Shown piece after piece: positions 15,011 to 23,343 of a stretch of 64,000 nt of DNA. The stretch's first letter is position 1. The number at the start of each line of letters is the position of its first letter. Origin of the DNA: CAXMST01 sp038206985 (GTDB lineage Bacteria; Actinomycetota; Thermoleophilia; Solirubrobacterales; 70-9). A program made the position numbers and the translations under genes. The DNA lies in assembly GCA_038206985.1 (NCBI GenBank), contig JBBRAH010000005.1:1-64000 (forward strand), read 5' to 3'. Under the pieces are notes generated by a model that was given only the letters and a program-made list of their open reading frames with translations, had not been told where the DNA came from and searched no databases.

Positions 15011-16492
15011 ATGCAGGTCCACCTCTCCCCACAGCCGCCGAACGAAACTTCAGCGGAGCTGCTCTGCGTCGGCCTCTTCGCAGGAGAGGAGCTACCGGAC
15101 TGGCTCGCTGATGTCCCGGGCGCCGGAGACGTGCGCTCCGGCTTCAAGAAGCTGACGATGCTGCGGCCCGAGCGCCCCTCCCGCGTGCTCGTCGTCGGCC
15201 TCGGGGCCGAGGAGGAGTTCGACACCGAACGCGCGCGGGTCGCCGCGAGCTTCGGGATCAGGCAGGCGTCCGCGTACGGCGCCGCGACCCTCGCCTGGGC
15301 GGTCCCCGGCGGCGGCGCAAGCGCGGCGGCCGGTTTGACCTCCGGCTCGATCATGAGCGCTTACAGCTTCGACCGTTTCAAGACCTCGACGGATGACGAC
15401 GACGGTGACGAACACGAGGGGCAGCCGGACGACGGCGTGACCGACCTCCGCCTGCACGGCCTCGAGGGCGACGAACTCGCAACTGCGGAGGAGATCGTTC
15501 CGGTCGCGCGGATCTCGGCCGCGGGTGCCAACCGGGCCCGGGATCTGCAGAACCTCCCCGCCAACGTCTGCGATCCGGCCTATCTGGCCGACCGGGCCCG
15601 CGAGATCGCCGCCTCCTCCCCGCTACTCGAGGCAGAGGTGCTCGAGCCCGCCCGCATGGAGGAACTGGGAATGGGTGGGCTGCTCTCGGTCGGCGCCGGC
15701 TCGGCGAAGGATCCCCTGTTGATCGCGCTGCGCTACAGCGGCGATCCAGGTGGCGAGACGCTCGGCATCGTCGGCAAGGCGGTCAGCTTCGATACCGGTG
15801 GCATCTCCCTGAAACCTGCGGGCACGATGTACGAGATGAAGATGGACATGTCGGGCGGGGCCGCCGCGCTCGAGGCGACGGCCGCCATCGCCGAGCTCGA
15901 GCTTCCGATCAACCTGCTCACCGTGGTCCCGACGGTGGAGAACATGCCCGATGGCGCGGCAACCCGGCCGGGGGACGTGATCACCCAGTTCAACGGGATG
16001 ACCGTGGAGGTCAACAACACCGACGCCGAAGGCCGTCTGATTCTGGCCGACGCGCTCACCTGGTGCGCTCGCGAGGGCGCCGATCGGATCGTCGATCTGG
16101 CGACGCTGACCGGAGCCGTCGTGGTCGCGCTCGGATCCACGCATGCGGCCGTGATCAGCAACGACGACGACTGGGCCGGCCAGGTAGCGGATGCCGGCTC
16201 GATCGTCGGCGAGCTCACCTGGCGCCTGCCGCTGCACCAGGAGTACCGCGACCTGATGAACGGCACCATCGCCGATCTGACCAACTCAGCGCCCAAGCGC
16301 AAGGCCGGCACTATCACCGCAGCCGAGTTCCTCCAGGAGTTCGTCGAGGACACCACCTGGGCCCACATCGATATCGCCGGTACGGCGTGGGACGTCGGGC
16401 GAGCGTATGTGGGCCGGGGCCCAAGCGGCTTCGGCGTCCGGCTACTGGTCGAGCTCGCACGCAAGCTCGCCGACTCCCGCGCCGACGAATAG
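15011..16492 (+). CDS. pepA: Leucyl aminopeptidase (M17 family)
   Basis: A 493-residue cytosolic aminopeptidase that removes N-terminal residues using two metal ions. Metal ligands lie in VGKAVSFDTGGISLKP, MKMDMSGGAA and the signature NNTDAEGRLILADAL; the N-terminal domain is of the usual size. It is divergent from the thiolase. TATACT at 14996-15001 ends 9 nt before the ATG and no Shine-Dalgarno is present, so the transcript is probably leaderless. The acyl-CoA dehydrogenase follows after 9 bp. Confidence 0.92.
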   Translation: MQVHLSPQPPNETSAELLCVGLFAGEELPDWLADVPGAGDVRSGFKKLTMLRPERPSRVLVVGLGAEEEFDTERARVAASFGIRQASAYGAATLAWAVPGGGASAAAGLTSGSIMSAYSFDRFKTSTDDDDGDEHEGQPDDGVTDLRLHGLEGDELATAEEIVPVARISAAGANRARDLQNLPANVCDPAYLADRAREIAASSPLLEAEVLEPARMEELGMGGLLSVGAGSAKDPLLIALRYSGDPGGETLGIVGKAVSFDTGGISLKPAGTMYEMKMDMSGGAAALEATAAIAELELPINLLTVVPTVENMPDGAATRPGDVITQFNGMTVEVNNTDAEGRLILADALTWCAREGADRIVDLATLTGAVVVALGSTHAAVISNDDDWAGQVADAGSIVGELTWRLPLHQEYRDLMNGTIADLTNSAPKRKAGTITAAEFLQEFVEDTTWAHIDIAGTAWDVGRAYVGRGPSGFGVRLLVELARKLADSRADE

Positions 16493-16501
16493 TCTGCGCG
16501 G

Positions 16502-17647
16502 ATGGACTTCGACCTCTCCGACGAGCAGCGATTGCTGCGCGAGACCGTCCGCGACTTCGCCCGCAGCGAGGTCGCACCGCTCGCCGGGCAGCTCGACCGC
16601 GACCACGCGTTCCCCTACGAGCTCGTGGCCAAGATGGGCGAACTCGGGCTGATGGGAATTCCGATCCCCGAGGAGTTCGGCGGCGGCGGGGCCGGGACGC
16701 TCGCATACGCGATCGCTGTCGAGGAACTGGCCCGGGTCGACTCTTCCGTCGCGATCACGATGGCCGCCAACACCTCGCTGGGCACGATGCCGATCTACAT
16801 GTTCGGCAACGACGAGCAAAAGCGGGAGTGGGTCCCACAGCTCACCGACGGCAGCAGGCTCGCCGCCTTCGGTCTGACCGAGCCGGAGGCCGGCTCCGAC
16901 GCCGGCAATGCCCGGACGACGGCAACGCTCGACGGTGACGAGTGGGTGATCAACGGCTCCAAGCAGTTCATCACCAACTCCGGCACCGAGATCAGCGCCT
17001 GCGTGTCGATCACCGCCGTGACCGGCAACGAAGGCGGGCACAAGGAGATCAGCAACTTCATCGTTGCCAATGGCACCCCCGGCTACGAGGTCGGCGAGCC
17101 GTACCGGAAGATGGGCTGGAACGCTTCCGACACGCGTCCGCTCAGCTTCGACGACTGCCGGGTGCCGGCGGAGAATCTGCTCGGCCCCCGCGGAATGGGC
17201 TTCAAGCAGTTTCTGCAGATCCTCGACGGCGGCCGGATCTCGGTCTCGGCGATGGGCATCGGCCTGGCACAGGGAGCACTCGACGAGGCCGTCTCCTACG
17301 CCAAGGAGCGCCAGGCGTTCGGCAAAGCGATCGCTAAGTTCCAGGCGATCCAGGCGAAGCTCGCTGACATGTCGGCTGCGATCGAATCAGCCCGCCTGCT
17401 CACATACAAGGCGGCACTGGAGAAGGAGCGCGGCGAGAACTTCGGCCAGACCGCGGCACAGGCGAAGCTGCTCACCGGGAGGCTCGCCGTCCGCTGCGCG
17501 GAGGAGGCGGTCCAGATCCACGGCGGCTATGGCTATATCGAGGAGTACCCCGTTTGCCGCTTCTACCGGGACGCCAAGATCCTGACGATCGGCGAGGGCA
17601 CCGACGAGGTGCAGCAGATGGTCATCGCGCGCGGCCTGGGCTGCTGA
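16502..17647 (+). CDS. Acyl-CoA dehydrogenase
   Basis: A 381-residue FAD acyl-CoA dehydrogenase that introduces the alpha-beta double bond and hands electrons to ETF. The motifs LTEPEAGSDAG, FAAFGLTEPE and the arginine-rich AYAKERQAFGKAI-like block (here SYAKERQAFGKAI) are present; the catalytic base is Glu365 in GEGTDEVQQ. Short-chain, isobutyryl- or butyryl-type is likely from length and context beside a B12 acyl-CoA mutase, but chain length is not provable. It starts 9 bp after pepA, with TAGTCT 6 nt upstream of the ATG; it could be leaderless or co-transcribed. Confidence 0.92.
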   Translation: MDFDLSDEQRLLRETVRDFARSEVAPLAGQLDRDHAFPYELVAKMGELGLMGIPIPEEFGGGGAGTLAYAIAVEELARVDSSVAITMAANTSLGTMPIYMFGNDEQKREWVPQLTDGSRLAAFGLTEPEAGSDAGNARTTATLDGDEWVINGSKQFITNSGTEISACVSITAVTGNEGGHKEISNFIVANGTPGYEVGEPYRKMGWNASDTRPLSFDDCRVPAENLLGPRGMGFKQFLQILDGGRISVSAMGIGLAQGALDEAVSYAKERQAFGKAIAKFQAIQAKLADMSAAIESARLLTYKAALEKERGENFGQTAAQAKLLTGRLAVRCAEEAVQIHGGYGYIEEYPVCRFYRDAKILTIGEGTDEVQQMVIARGLGC

Positions 17648-17746
17648 AATCTGCACCGCTGCTCGCGCTGAAGCCGTTGCGTCCACGGGATCGCTGCCGC
17701 TTTGGATACTCTGCCCTGGTTCGCAGAAACTGCGGATTTTGCCGCG

Positions 17747-18697
17747 ATGAACGAGCCCAGCGCCGACAACCGCCCGGACGAGCCCAGCAGTGAGGACGGC
17801 TCCGAGTTCGGTTCGGGCAGGCTGGCGCCGGAGGTCTCGCGCCGGGTCAGCTCGATCCTCGACGCCGTCGAGCAGGAGGCCGCCAGCCTGCGGGCGGAAG
17901 CCCGTGAGGAGGCCGGCCGCTACCTCGAGTATTCCCGGCGCCACGCCGACGAGCTCGTAGCCGAGCGGCAGGCGCGGATCGGCGCCCTCAGCGACGAGCT
18001 GATGAGCAAGGCCGAGGCGGTCGTCGCCCGACTGGACGACGCGGCCCCCGTTCGAGCCGGCTTCGAGAACCTCATCAAGGCCCTGGGCGATGCTGCTGAG
18101 CGCCTGGCAGGCGAGGCGGAGCGCACGCGGGACGCCTTCGGACCTCCCCCCTTCCACGGCGGCGATCCGGTTGAGGGACAGTCACCCCCGCCGCGCGGCC
18201 CCGACCCGGCCCAGGCCCCGCCGGCGGGCGCCGGGTACTCGCCGCCACCGCGGGCCCCGGTACCTACTCCGCAAGCTCCCCATCCGGCCGAGGGTGCGCC
18301 GCCCCTCCCCGAGCCGATGCAGCCCCACCCGGCGCGTGCCGCGGAGCCGCAGCCGGCGACCCCGCCTCCGCAGCAGCCCGAGCCCCCCGCCACTTACCCG
18401 GGCACGACCTACATCTCCGAGCCTGAGCAGCCCCAGCCTGCCGTGTCGGGCAGCAGCGCAGGGCGTCCGAACTACGGCGGACCTCAGCCGGGCGCCACGC
18501 CCACCGATGTCGGCGCCCTCGACGACGCGCGCCGAATCGCGATCCAGATGGCAGCGGCGGGGAGCACCAGGCACCAGGTGCGGGAGCATCTGACCGCGGC
18601 GCTCGGCCTCACCGGGTCCGGCGAGATCCTCGACGAGATCTATGGCGCGGACAGCTCCGAACACGCGCGCGTGCCCTGGACCGCCTTTCCACGCTAG
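17747..18697 (+). CDS. Coiled-coil, proline-rich protein of unknown function
   Basis: A 316-residue protein in three parts: an N-terminal coiled coil (about residues 25-135, rich in Ala/Glu/Arg, containing YLEYSRRHADELVAERQARI), a long Pro/Gln-rich disordered region (about 140-260), and a conserved C-terminal helical module ARRIAIQMAAAGSTRHQVREHL. The coiled coil is paralogous to that of the next gene (same ...ERQ/RHRI.GLSD spacing). No enzyme motif. It may be a cytoskeletal or cell-envelope scaffold similar in architecture to DivIVA-type proteins (inference). The ATG at 17747 was chosen; an in-frame upstream ATG at 17702 is less likely. Confidence 0.7.
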   Translation: MNEPSADNRPDEPSSEDGSEFGSGRLAPEVSRRVSSILDAVEQEAASLRAEAREEAGRYLEYSRRHADELVAERQARIGALSDELMSKAEAVVARLDDAAPVRAGFENLIKALGDAAERLAGEAERTRDAFGPPPFHGGDPVEGQSPPPRGPDPAQAPPAGAGYSPPPRAPVPTPQAPHPAEGAPPLPEPMQPHPARAAEPQPATPPPQQPEPPATYPGTTYISEPEQPQPAVSGSSAGRPNYGGPQPGATPTDVGALDDARRIAIQMAAAGSTRHQVREHLTAALGLTGSGEILDEIYGADSSEHARVPWTAFPR

Positions 18698-18714
18698 TTG
18701 CAAGCTTTTCGTCC

Positions 18715-18737
18715 GCTCCCCCACAGGAGGGCGGAGC
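18715..18737 (+). terminator. GC-rich hairpin after the first coiled-coil gene
   Basis: GCTCC (18715-18719)/GGAGC (18733-18737) and CCC/GGG (18720-18722/18729-18731) pair with one bulged C, loop ACAGGA. It follows the stop by 17 nt; there is no T-tract. Confidence 0.35.
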
Positions 18738-18872
18738 ACATAAAGGCCCGCTATTTGCGGACTGCCCCGGCGCCTGCCGCCGTGGGCGTACATAGACTGA
18801 CCGCGTCTGCCCGGCCCGTTCCGACCGGGCCATCGGACATCGTGTCGCTGTCGCCTTTAAGAAGGAGTTCCG

Positions 18873-19571
18873 ATGACGGAAGGTCATGATCTCTCGCGCG
18901 CCCGCCCCGGGAGGCAGGCTTCAGACTGGAGCCAGGACGAGATCGATGCCGCCATCGCCGGTCTGGACAGGGCATCTCGCAGTTTCTCGGACCGCGTCAA
19001 CTCGCTGCGCCGTTCCGAGGGGGCACGAGCCAACGCCCCGACCCCGCCCCCGCGCCCGTCTCCGTCTCCGGCCGCCGTCACGGGCGAGGAGTCGCCACGA
19101 AAAATCACCTTCGACGATCGGATGAGCGAGGCGGAGAACGAGGCGAGGCAGTATCTGGAGCGGGCGAAGCGCCGGGCCGACAGTCTCGTCAACGCGATGG
19201 TCTCAGCGGTCGAGCATGAGGCCGCGGAGATCCGGCGCGAGGCGGAGAACGGCATCCGCGAGCGCTGGCGCAAGGTCGAGCAGGAGGCCAGTGGCTATCT
19301 CGAGCAGGCCCAGACGGTCGCTGAACGCATGGTGGCCGAACGCAGGCACCGGATCAGCGGTCTGAGCGACGGCGTCTGCGCGCGGGCGGAAACGCTCACC
19401 GCCGGCATGGACGATGCCGAGCGCGTCCGCAAGCAGTTCGACATGTTCGTACGCGCGCTCTCCGAGACCGCCGATCAGATTTCACGCCAGCCGTCTGAGC
19501 CTATGCAGGGGGACATCAGGCGGATCCGCTCCCTCCAAGGCCGTGGGCCCGAAGGTGTCATCGCGGCTTGA
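18873..19571 (+). CDS. Coiled-coil protein, paralogue of the upstream gene
   Basis: A 232-residue protein dominated by a central coiled coil (about residues 80-200: YLERAKRRADSLVNAM, KVEQEASGYLEQAQTV, ERMVAERRHRISGLSD). The second half aligns with the coiled coil of the 17747 protein, so the two arose by duplication, but the proline tail and C-terminal module of the first are absent. AAGGAG lies 7 nt before the ATG. No catalytic residues. Both are likely filament-forming or scaffold proteins; localisation is unknown. Confidence 0.75.
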   Translation: MTEGHDLSRARPGRQASDWSQDEIDAAIAGLDRASRSFSDRVNSLRRSEGARANAPTPPPRPSPSPAAVTGEESPRKITFDDRMSEAENEARQYLERAKRRADSLVNAMVSAVEHEAAEIRREAENGIRERWRKVEQEASGYLEQAQTVAERMVAERRHRISGLSDGVCARAETLTAGMDDAERVRKQFDMFVRALSETADQISRQPSEPMQGDIRRIRSLQGRGPEGVIAA

Positions 19572-19671
19572 GTGACGGGGCGCGACCATCCGACGCGCGC
19601 GGTAGGGTCACCCGGCTCACCCGAGTCGGGGGACACCCGGTGGGTCCGTCTGGGGACCGCGGGAACTCATT

Positions 19672-21255
19672 ATGTCTGGATCTGCCCGCCTAATGCAATC
19701 CGTTCAACCTGAAAGCGCTCGACCGCCTGCGCGTCGTGTGTCTCTCGCGGTCGCGCTCCTGCTCGCGTCGTTGGTGCTCGCGGCCTGCGGCACCGATGAC
19801 GACACGACCAGCACCGATGCCGCCTCGAGCGGTGAGTCCACCGTGACCACCGCGGAGTCCGATGCGGCCTCAGCGGGAACGACCACGCCGAGCGCAGATC
19901 CGGCGGCCGCGACTGACCCCTCACAGGCAGCGGCGGACAGCGATGCAGCGGCAGCGGTCCCGGGTGACACCGCGGTCGTCGAAGGCGCCACGCCGGCAAC
20001 CGGCGCCACCTCGACGACCGTCGATCCGGCCACGGGCACCACCACCGACCCTGCCGCGGGCACTGCGCCTTCGACCACGGTTGACCCGGCGACCGGAGTC
20101 ACCACGACAACCCCGGCACCGACCACGTCCGCTGCGCCGACCGGAGTGACGCCGCTCGTGCCCGCCTCGCCGGTCCTGCCGGGCGCCGATGAGGGTGTTC
20201 TCTCCAGGCCCTTCAACTCAACCAGCCCCTGGAACACCCCCGTGGCCGGCATGCCGACGGCTCCCAACTCCGAGAAGCTGATGCGCAAGGCCCGCATCCG
20301 CATCGCCCAGGAGGAGCGGCCGGACGGGACCTTCGAGCTGCAGCGCCGCTTCATCACCACCGGGCTGACCGTGAACGTGACCCGCTGGACCGTGCCCGTC
20401 TTCAGCGACACCCAGCAGGGGGCGGTCGAGCGGATCGCCGTGTGTCGTCAGTTCGACTGTGGGCCCGACGCGGTCAGCTCCGTGGTCATGCCCCCGGGGC
20501 CCGACGGCTGCCCCGAGCCCGAATACGACGGCTGGATGACCGTGATCGACAACAGCACACGCACGGCCCTCGACTTCTGGCGCGCCCGCTGCGAGGCCGA
20601 TGGCTCGATCTCCTACCACTACGTCAAGCGTTGGGATCTCGACGGACCAGGCTTCCAGGAGCCCGGCGAGGTCAGCGCGCGCGGCTCGGGCCTGCCCCTG
20701 TTCGCCGGCTTGATCACGCCGGAGGAGATCCAGGCCGGCCGCATCGACCACGCCCTGGCGATCTCGGTACCCGGTGCCGCGCAGCGGCGCTACGTGCAGC
20801 CCGCCTCCCGCACCGACGGCGTCGGCCTGCCCGACTCGCTGCCCGAGGGGGCCCGCTTGCGTCTACAGCCGGGCGCCAATGACCTGCTGACCCGCACCTT
20901 CGTCCGCAACGGTGTCGAGCGCAAAGCCGCGAGCACGATCATCACCGCCCTCGAGCGCTACGGCGCGATCGTGGTCGACCGCTCCGCGGCCCCGACTATG
21001 TACGCGCAGCGTAATGCCAACTGGACCAAGATCCTGCCGCTCAACCTGCTCCAGGACATCGGCCTGAGCCGCTTCGACGTCGTCAGGCAGAGTGGGCCGG
21101 TCCTGTTCGACCCACCGAAGGTCGGCGGAGCCACGACGACGACTGCGCTGCCCGCGGGGACGCCCGGCAGCATTCCGGCAGGCGGCAGCGGCACGAGTGC
21201 ACCGCCCACCGAGTACAGCACCCCGGATACCGGGATCAGCGAGGTGATCCCCTAG
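19672..21255 (+). CDS. Lipoprotein with Thr/Ala-rich linker and unknown exported domain
   Basis: A 527-residue exported protein. The N-terminus has a basic region, a hydrophobic core and the lipobox LVLAAC, so it should be lipid-anchored at about residue 39. A low-complexity Thr/Ala/Asp linker (about 40-165) is followed by a folded domain (about 175-460) with conserved-looking blocks SRPFNSTSPWNTPV, DGWMTVIDN, GLPLFAGLI, IDHALAISVP and YGAIVVDRSA. I do not recognise an enzymatic family with confidence. The next gene overlaps its stop (TAGTG), so the two lipoproteins are translationally coupled. Confidence 0.75.
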   Translation: MSGSARLMQSVQPESARPPARRVSLAVALLLASLVLAACGTDDDTTSTDAASSGESTVTTAESDAASAGTTTPSADPAAATDPSQAAADSDAAAAVPGDTAVVEGATPATGATSTTVDPATGTTTDPAAGTAPSTTVDPATGVTTTTPAPTTSAAPTGVTPLVPASPVLPGADEGVLSRPFNSTSPWNTPVAGMPTAPNSEKLMRKARIRIAQEERPDGTFELQRRFITTGLTVNVTRWTVPVFSDTQQGAVERIAVCRQFDCGPDAVSSVVMPPGPDGCPEPEYDGWMTVIDNSTRTALDFWRARCEADGSISYHYVKRWDLDGPGFQEPGEVSARGSGLPLFAGLITPEEIQAGRIDHALAISVPGAAQRRYVQPASRTDGVGLPDSLPEGARLRLQPGANDLLTRTFVRNGVERKAASTIITALERYGAIVVDRSAAPTMYAQRNANWTKILPLNLLQDIGLSRFDVVRQSGPVLFDPPKVGGATTTTALPAGTPGSIPAGGSGTSAPPTEYSTPDTGISEVIP

Positions 21256-22481
21256 TGCGACCGCTCGGGGGAAGCAATTCAACGCGGACCATCTGTGGCG
21301 CGCTGATGCTGGCTGTCTCGCTCGCGCTAGCCGCCTGCGGGGACCTCGAGAGCGACGGCACGAGCGCCGACAGCCGCGGCGAACTGACTGAGAACACGAC
21401 GACGTCGGCCGACGGAGCAAGCGGGACACCGAGCAAGCCGGCGGTCGCCCTTCCGGCCCGCCCGGCCAACGTCGTGCAGATCGCCGGCCAGACAGTGGGC
21501 TCGATCACCGATGAAGTCGTCTCCCAGTTCTCCGGCTTCGCGAACCGCCGGGGTCTCGCGGTCCGGGTCGAGGCAGCCGACACCGATGAGCTCGCCGGCT
21601 TTGGGGCACTCTGCGAGGGCCGGGTCGATGTCGCCGCTTCCTCGCGGCTGATCACTGACTCGGAGCTGCAGGCCTGCGCCAACAACGGCCTCGAGGTCAT
21701 CGATTTCCAGGTCGCTTTCGACGCGATCGTGATCGTCACCCGCAACGAGCGTGACGTGGGCGCCGATTGCGTCAACCTCGCCCAGGTGCGCTCGATATTC
21801 CAGAACGGCTCGCCGATCCAGTCCTGGAACCAGATCAACCCGAACTTCGCGCCGCTGGCGCTGCGCACGACAGGGCCCGATCAGAGTTCCAGCCAGTTCG
21901 ACTTCTTCGGCGCCAGGGTCCTCGGCGTCCCGAACCCGACCCTCGCAAACTTTCGCGCCGACTACCGGGCCTTCCCGCGCGAGGGCCGGATCAAGGACTT
22001 CATCAAGAACCGCCCGCCGGGCGCCGTCGGGATCATCGGCTTCTCCTACTACGAGCTCTTCGAGCAATTCCTGCGTCCGCTGGAGATCGACGGGCAGACC
22101 GGCGATCGCTGCGTGTTCCCCTCGGCTGAGACGATCTCCAGCGAGCTCTACCCGCTGGAGCGCACACTGCGCCTCTACACCACCGATCGCAGCCTCAAGC
22201 GCCAGGAGGTCAAGACCTATCTGCGCTACCACCTGAGCCAGGCCGAGGACATCGCCAACCGCAGCGAGTTGATCCCGCTCCCCGACCAGCTGCGCGACCA
22301 GCAGCTGGCGCAGATCGAGAACCCGGACGCGGCCGCCGCCATCACCCCCTCAGGCGCCACCACCGGCGACACCCCGACGACGAGCACAACCGGCGCCACG
22401 ACCACTACCACCGGAACCGATTCCACCTCCCCGACCTCGACAACGACCACCACGACCGATTCAGGCGCGGCAGGCGGCTGA
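21255..22481 (+). CDS. PstS-like phosphate/anion-binding lipoprotein
   Basis: A 408-residue lipoprotein: the lipobox SLALAAC is near residue 27, followed by a linker and a periplasmic-binding-protein-like domain. Blocks such as GFANRRGLAVRVEAADTDEL, RVDVAASSR and IKNRPPGAVGIIGFSYY are typical of PBP-like (PstS superfamily) domains that bind phosphate or another anion. The C-terminus is a Thr-rich tail. No transporter permease genes are adjacent, so it may sense or scavenge rather than feed an ABC transporter. The GTG start overlaps the upstream stop. Confidence 0.75.
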   Translation: MRPLGGSNSTRTICGALMLAVSLALAACGDLESDGTSADSRGELTENTTTSADGASGTPSKPAVALPARPANVVQIAGQTVGSITDEVVSQFSGFANRRGLAVRVEAADTDELAGFGALCEGRVDVAASSRLITDSELQACANNGLEVIDFQVAFDAIVIVTRNERDVGADCVNLAQVRSIFQNGSPIQSWNQINPNFAPLALRTTGPDQSSSQFDFFGARVLGVPNPTLANFRADYRAFPREGRIKDFIKNRPPGAVGIIGFSYYELFEQFLRPLEIDGQTGDRCVFPSAETISSELYPLERTLRLYTTDRSLKRQEVKTYLRYHLSQAEDIANRSELIPLPDQLRDQQLAQIENPDAAAAITPSGATTGDTPTTSTTGATTTTTGTDSTSPTSTTTTTTDSGAAGG

Positions 22482-22522
22482 TCGAAGAGCTTGATGTCTG
22501 CCCCGCACCCGACAATCCAACC

Positions 22523-23188
22523 ATGAGCGACCAGGGACAGCCAACCGGACCGGGAGTGCCCGATGGCCGGGACCCCGCCCTCGCTGATCTGCGCAGCCGG
22601 CTCGACGCGCTGCAAAGCAGCGCCGAGTCCCTCGGCGCCGAGGGAGCGCAGACGCCCCCCGCCCAGAGCACCCCCTCCTATGGGATGCCGCCGGACGCCG
22701 CCCCGCCGCAGCAGCCGCTCGCGCCGCCGCTCGCCGGTGACTACGCCCCACCGTCCCCGCCGACCCAGGTCTGGGAAGGGGAGCGGACTTATGGCGCCTA
22801 CCACGAGCCCTTGCCCGCGGCTTCGGTGCACCCCGCTTACGGGACCGCGATTGCCGTCGAGCCGGCGCTGGCTCCGAATGTCGCGCGGCTGGAGGTCGGG
22901 CCCTTCCTCGACCTGATCGACCTGCGCCACTTCGAAGAAGCGGTCGCCCGCCTCGACGCAGTGCGCGACGTCCACGTCCGCCGCTACGCCCACAGTCGCG
23001 CGAGCGTCGAGGTCGGGCTCGCCGGTCCCTTCGCAATCGGCCGCGAGCTGCAGCGGCTGGGACGGCCGCTGCACATGGGTACGGGCGCCGAGGGCGAACT
23101 GATCGTCGACTTCACCGATGTCGAGGGCCCCGCGGGTGAAGAGCGCCAGGAGCCGGAGAGCACCGAAACCGCTGAGGGGTCCGCCTGA
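22523..23188 (+). CDS. Hypothetical protein with C-terminal alpha/beta domain
   Basis: A 221-residue protein with a short coiled N-terminus (LADLRSRLDALQSSAESLG), a Pro-rich middle and a compact C-terminal domain (about residues 118-200: RLEVGPFLDLIDLRHFEEAV, VRDVHVRRYAHSRASVEVGL). That domain is reminiscent of small ferredoxin-like or sensory folds that report on a partner, but no family assignment is safe. It is first in a tightly spaced operon (overlap with the 47-residue membrane protein, then the MshEN-glycosyltransferase), suggesting a role in polysaccharide synthesis or its regulation. Confidence 0.65.
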   Translation: MSDQGQPTGPGVPDGRDPALADLRSRLDALQSSAESLGAEGAQTPPAQSTPSYGMPPDAAPPQQPLAPPLAGDYAPPSPPTQVWEGERTYGAYHEPLPAASVHPAYGTAIAVEPALAPNVARLEVGPFLDLIDLRHFEEAVARLDAVRDVHVRRYAHSRASVEVGLAGPFAIGRELQRLGRPLHMGTGAEGELIVDFTDVEGPAGEERQEPESTETAEGSA

Positions 23189-23331
23189 TGCTGAGCGCCC
23201 TGTTCCACGTTCTTGCCGCCACGCTCATGATGATCGGGCTGGCGCTGTTCTTCGTGGGCTTCGTGCTCGCCCCGCTGATCGTCCTCGTGGTCGGCTACGT
23301 CCTGTTCACCTTCGCGGCCCCCGATAAGTAG
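23188..23331 (+). CDS. Small 47-residue membrane protein
   Basis: Its ATG overlaps the upstream TGA (TGATG), and it ends 12 bp before the glycosyltransferase start. The product begins MLSALFHVLAATLMMIG and has two hydrophobic stretches making up almost the whole protein, ending FAAPDK. Tight coupling on both sides argues for a real gene. It is plausibly an accessory subunit of the glycosyltransferase, comparable in position with small subunits of other polysaccharide synthases (inference). Confidence 0.65.
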   Translation: MLSALFHVLAATLMMIGLALFFVGFVLAPLIVLVVGYVLFTFAAPDK

Positions 23332-23343
23332 GGCTGATCTCCG

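Noticed and set aside
18240..18420. Simple-sequence repeat in the proline-rich region
   Set aside because: Low-complexity Pro/Gln codons explain it; no exact tandem unit is evident.
19572..19671. Possible c-di-AMP or other riboswitch before the lipoprotein gene
   Set aside because: The repeated CACCCG/CGGGTG segments can pair, but no conserved riboswitch core could be matched.
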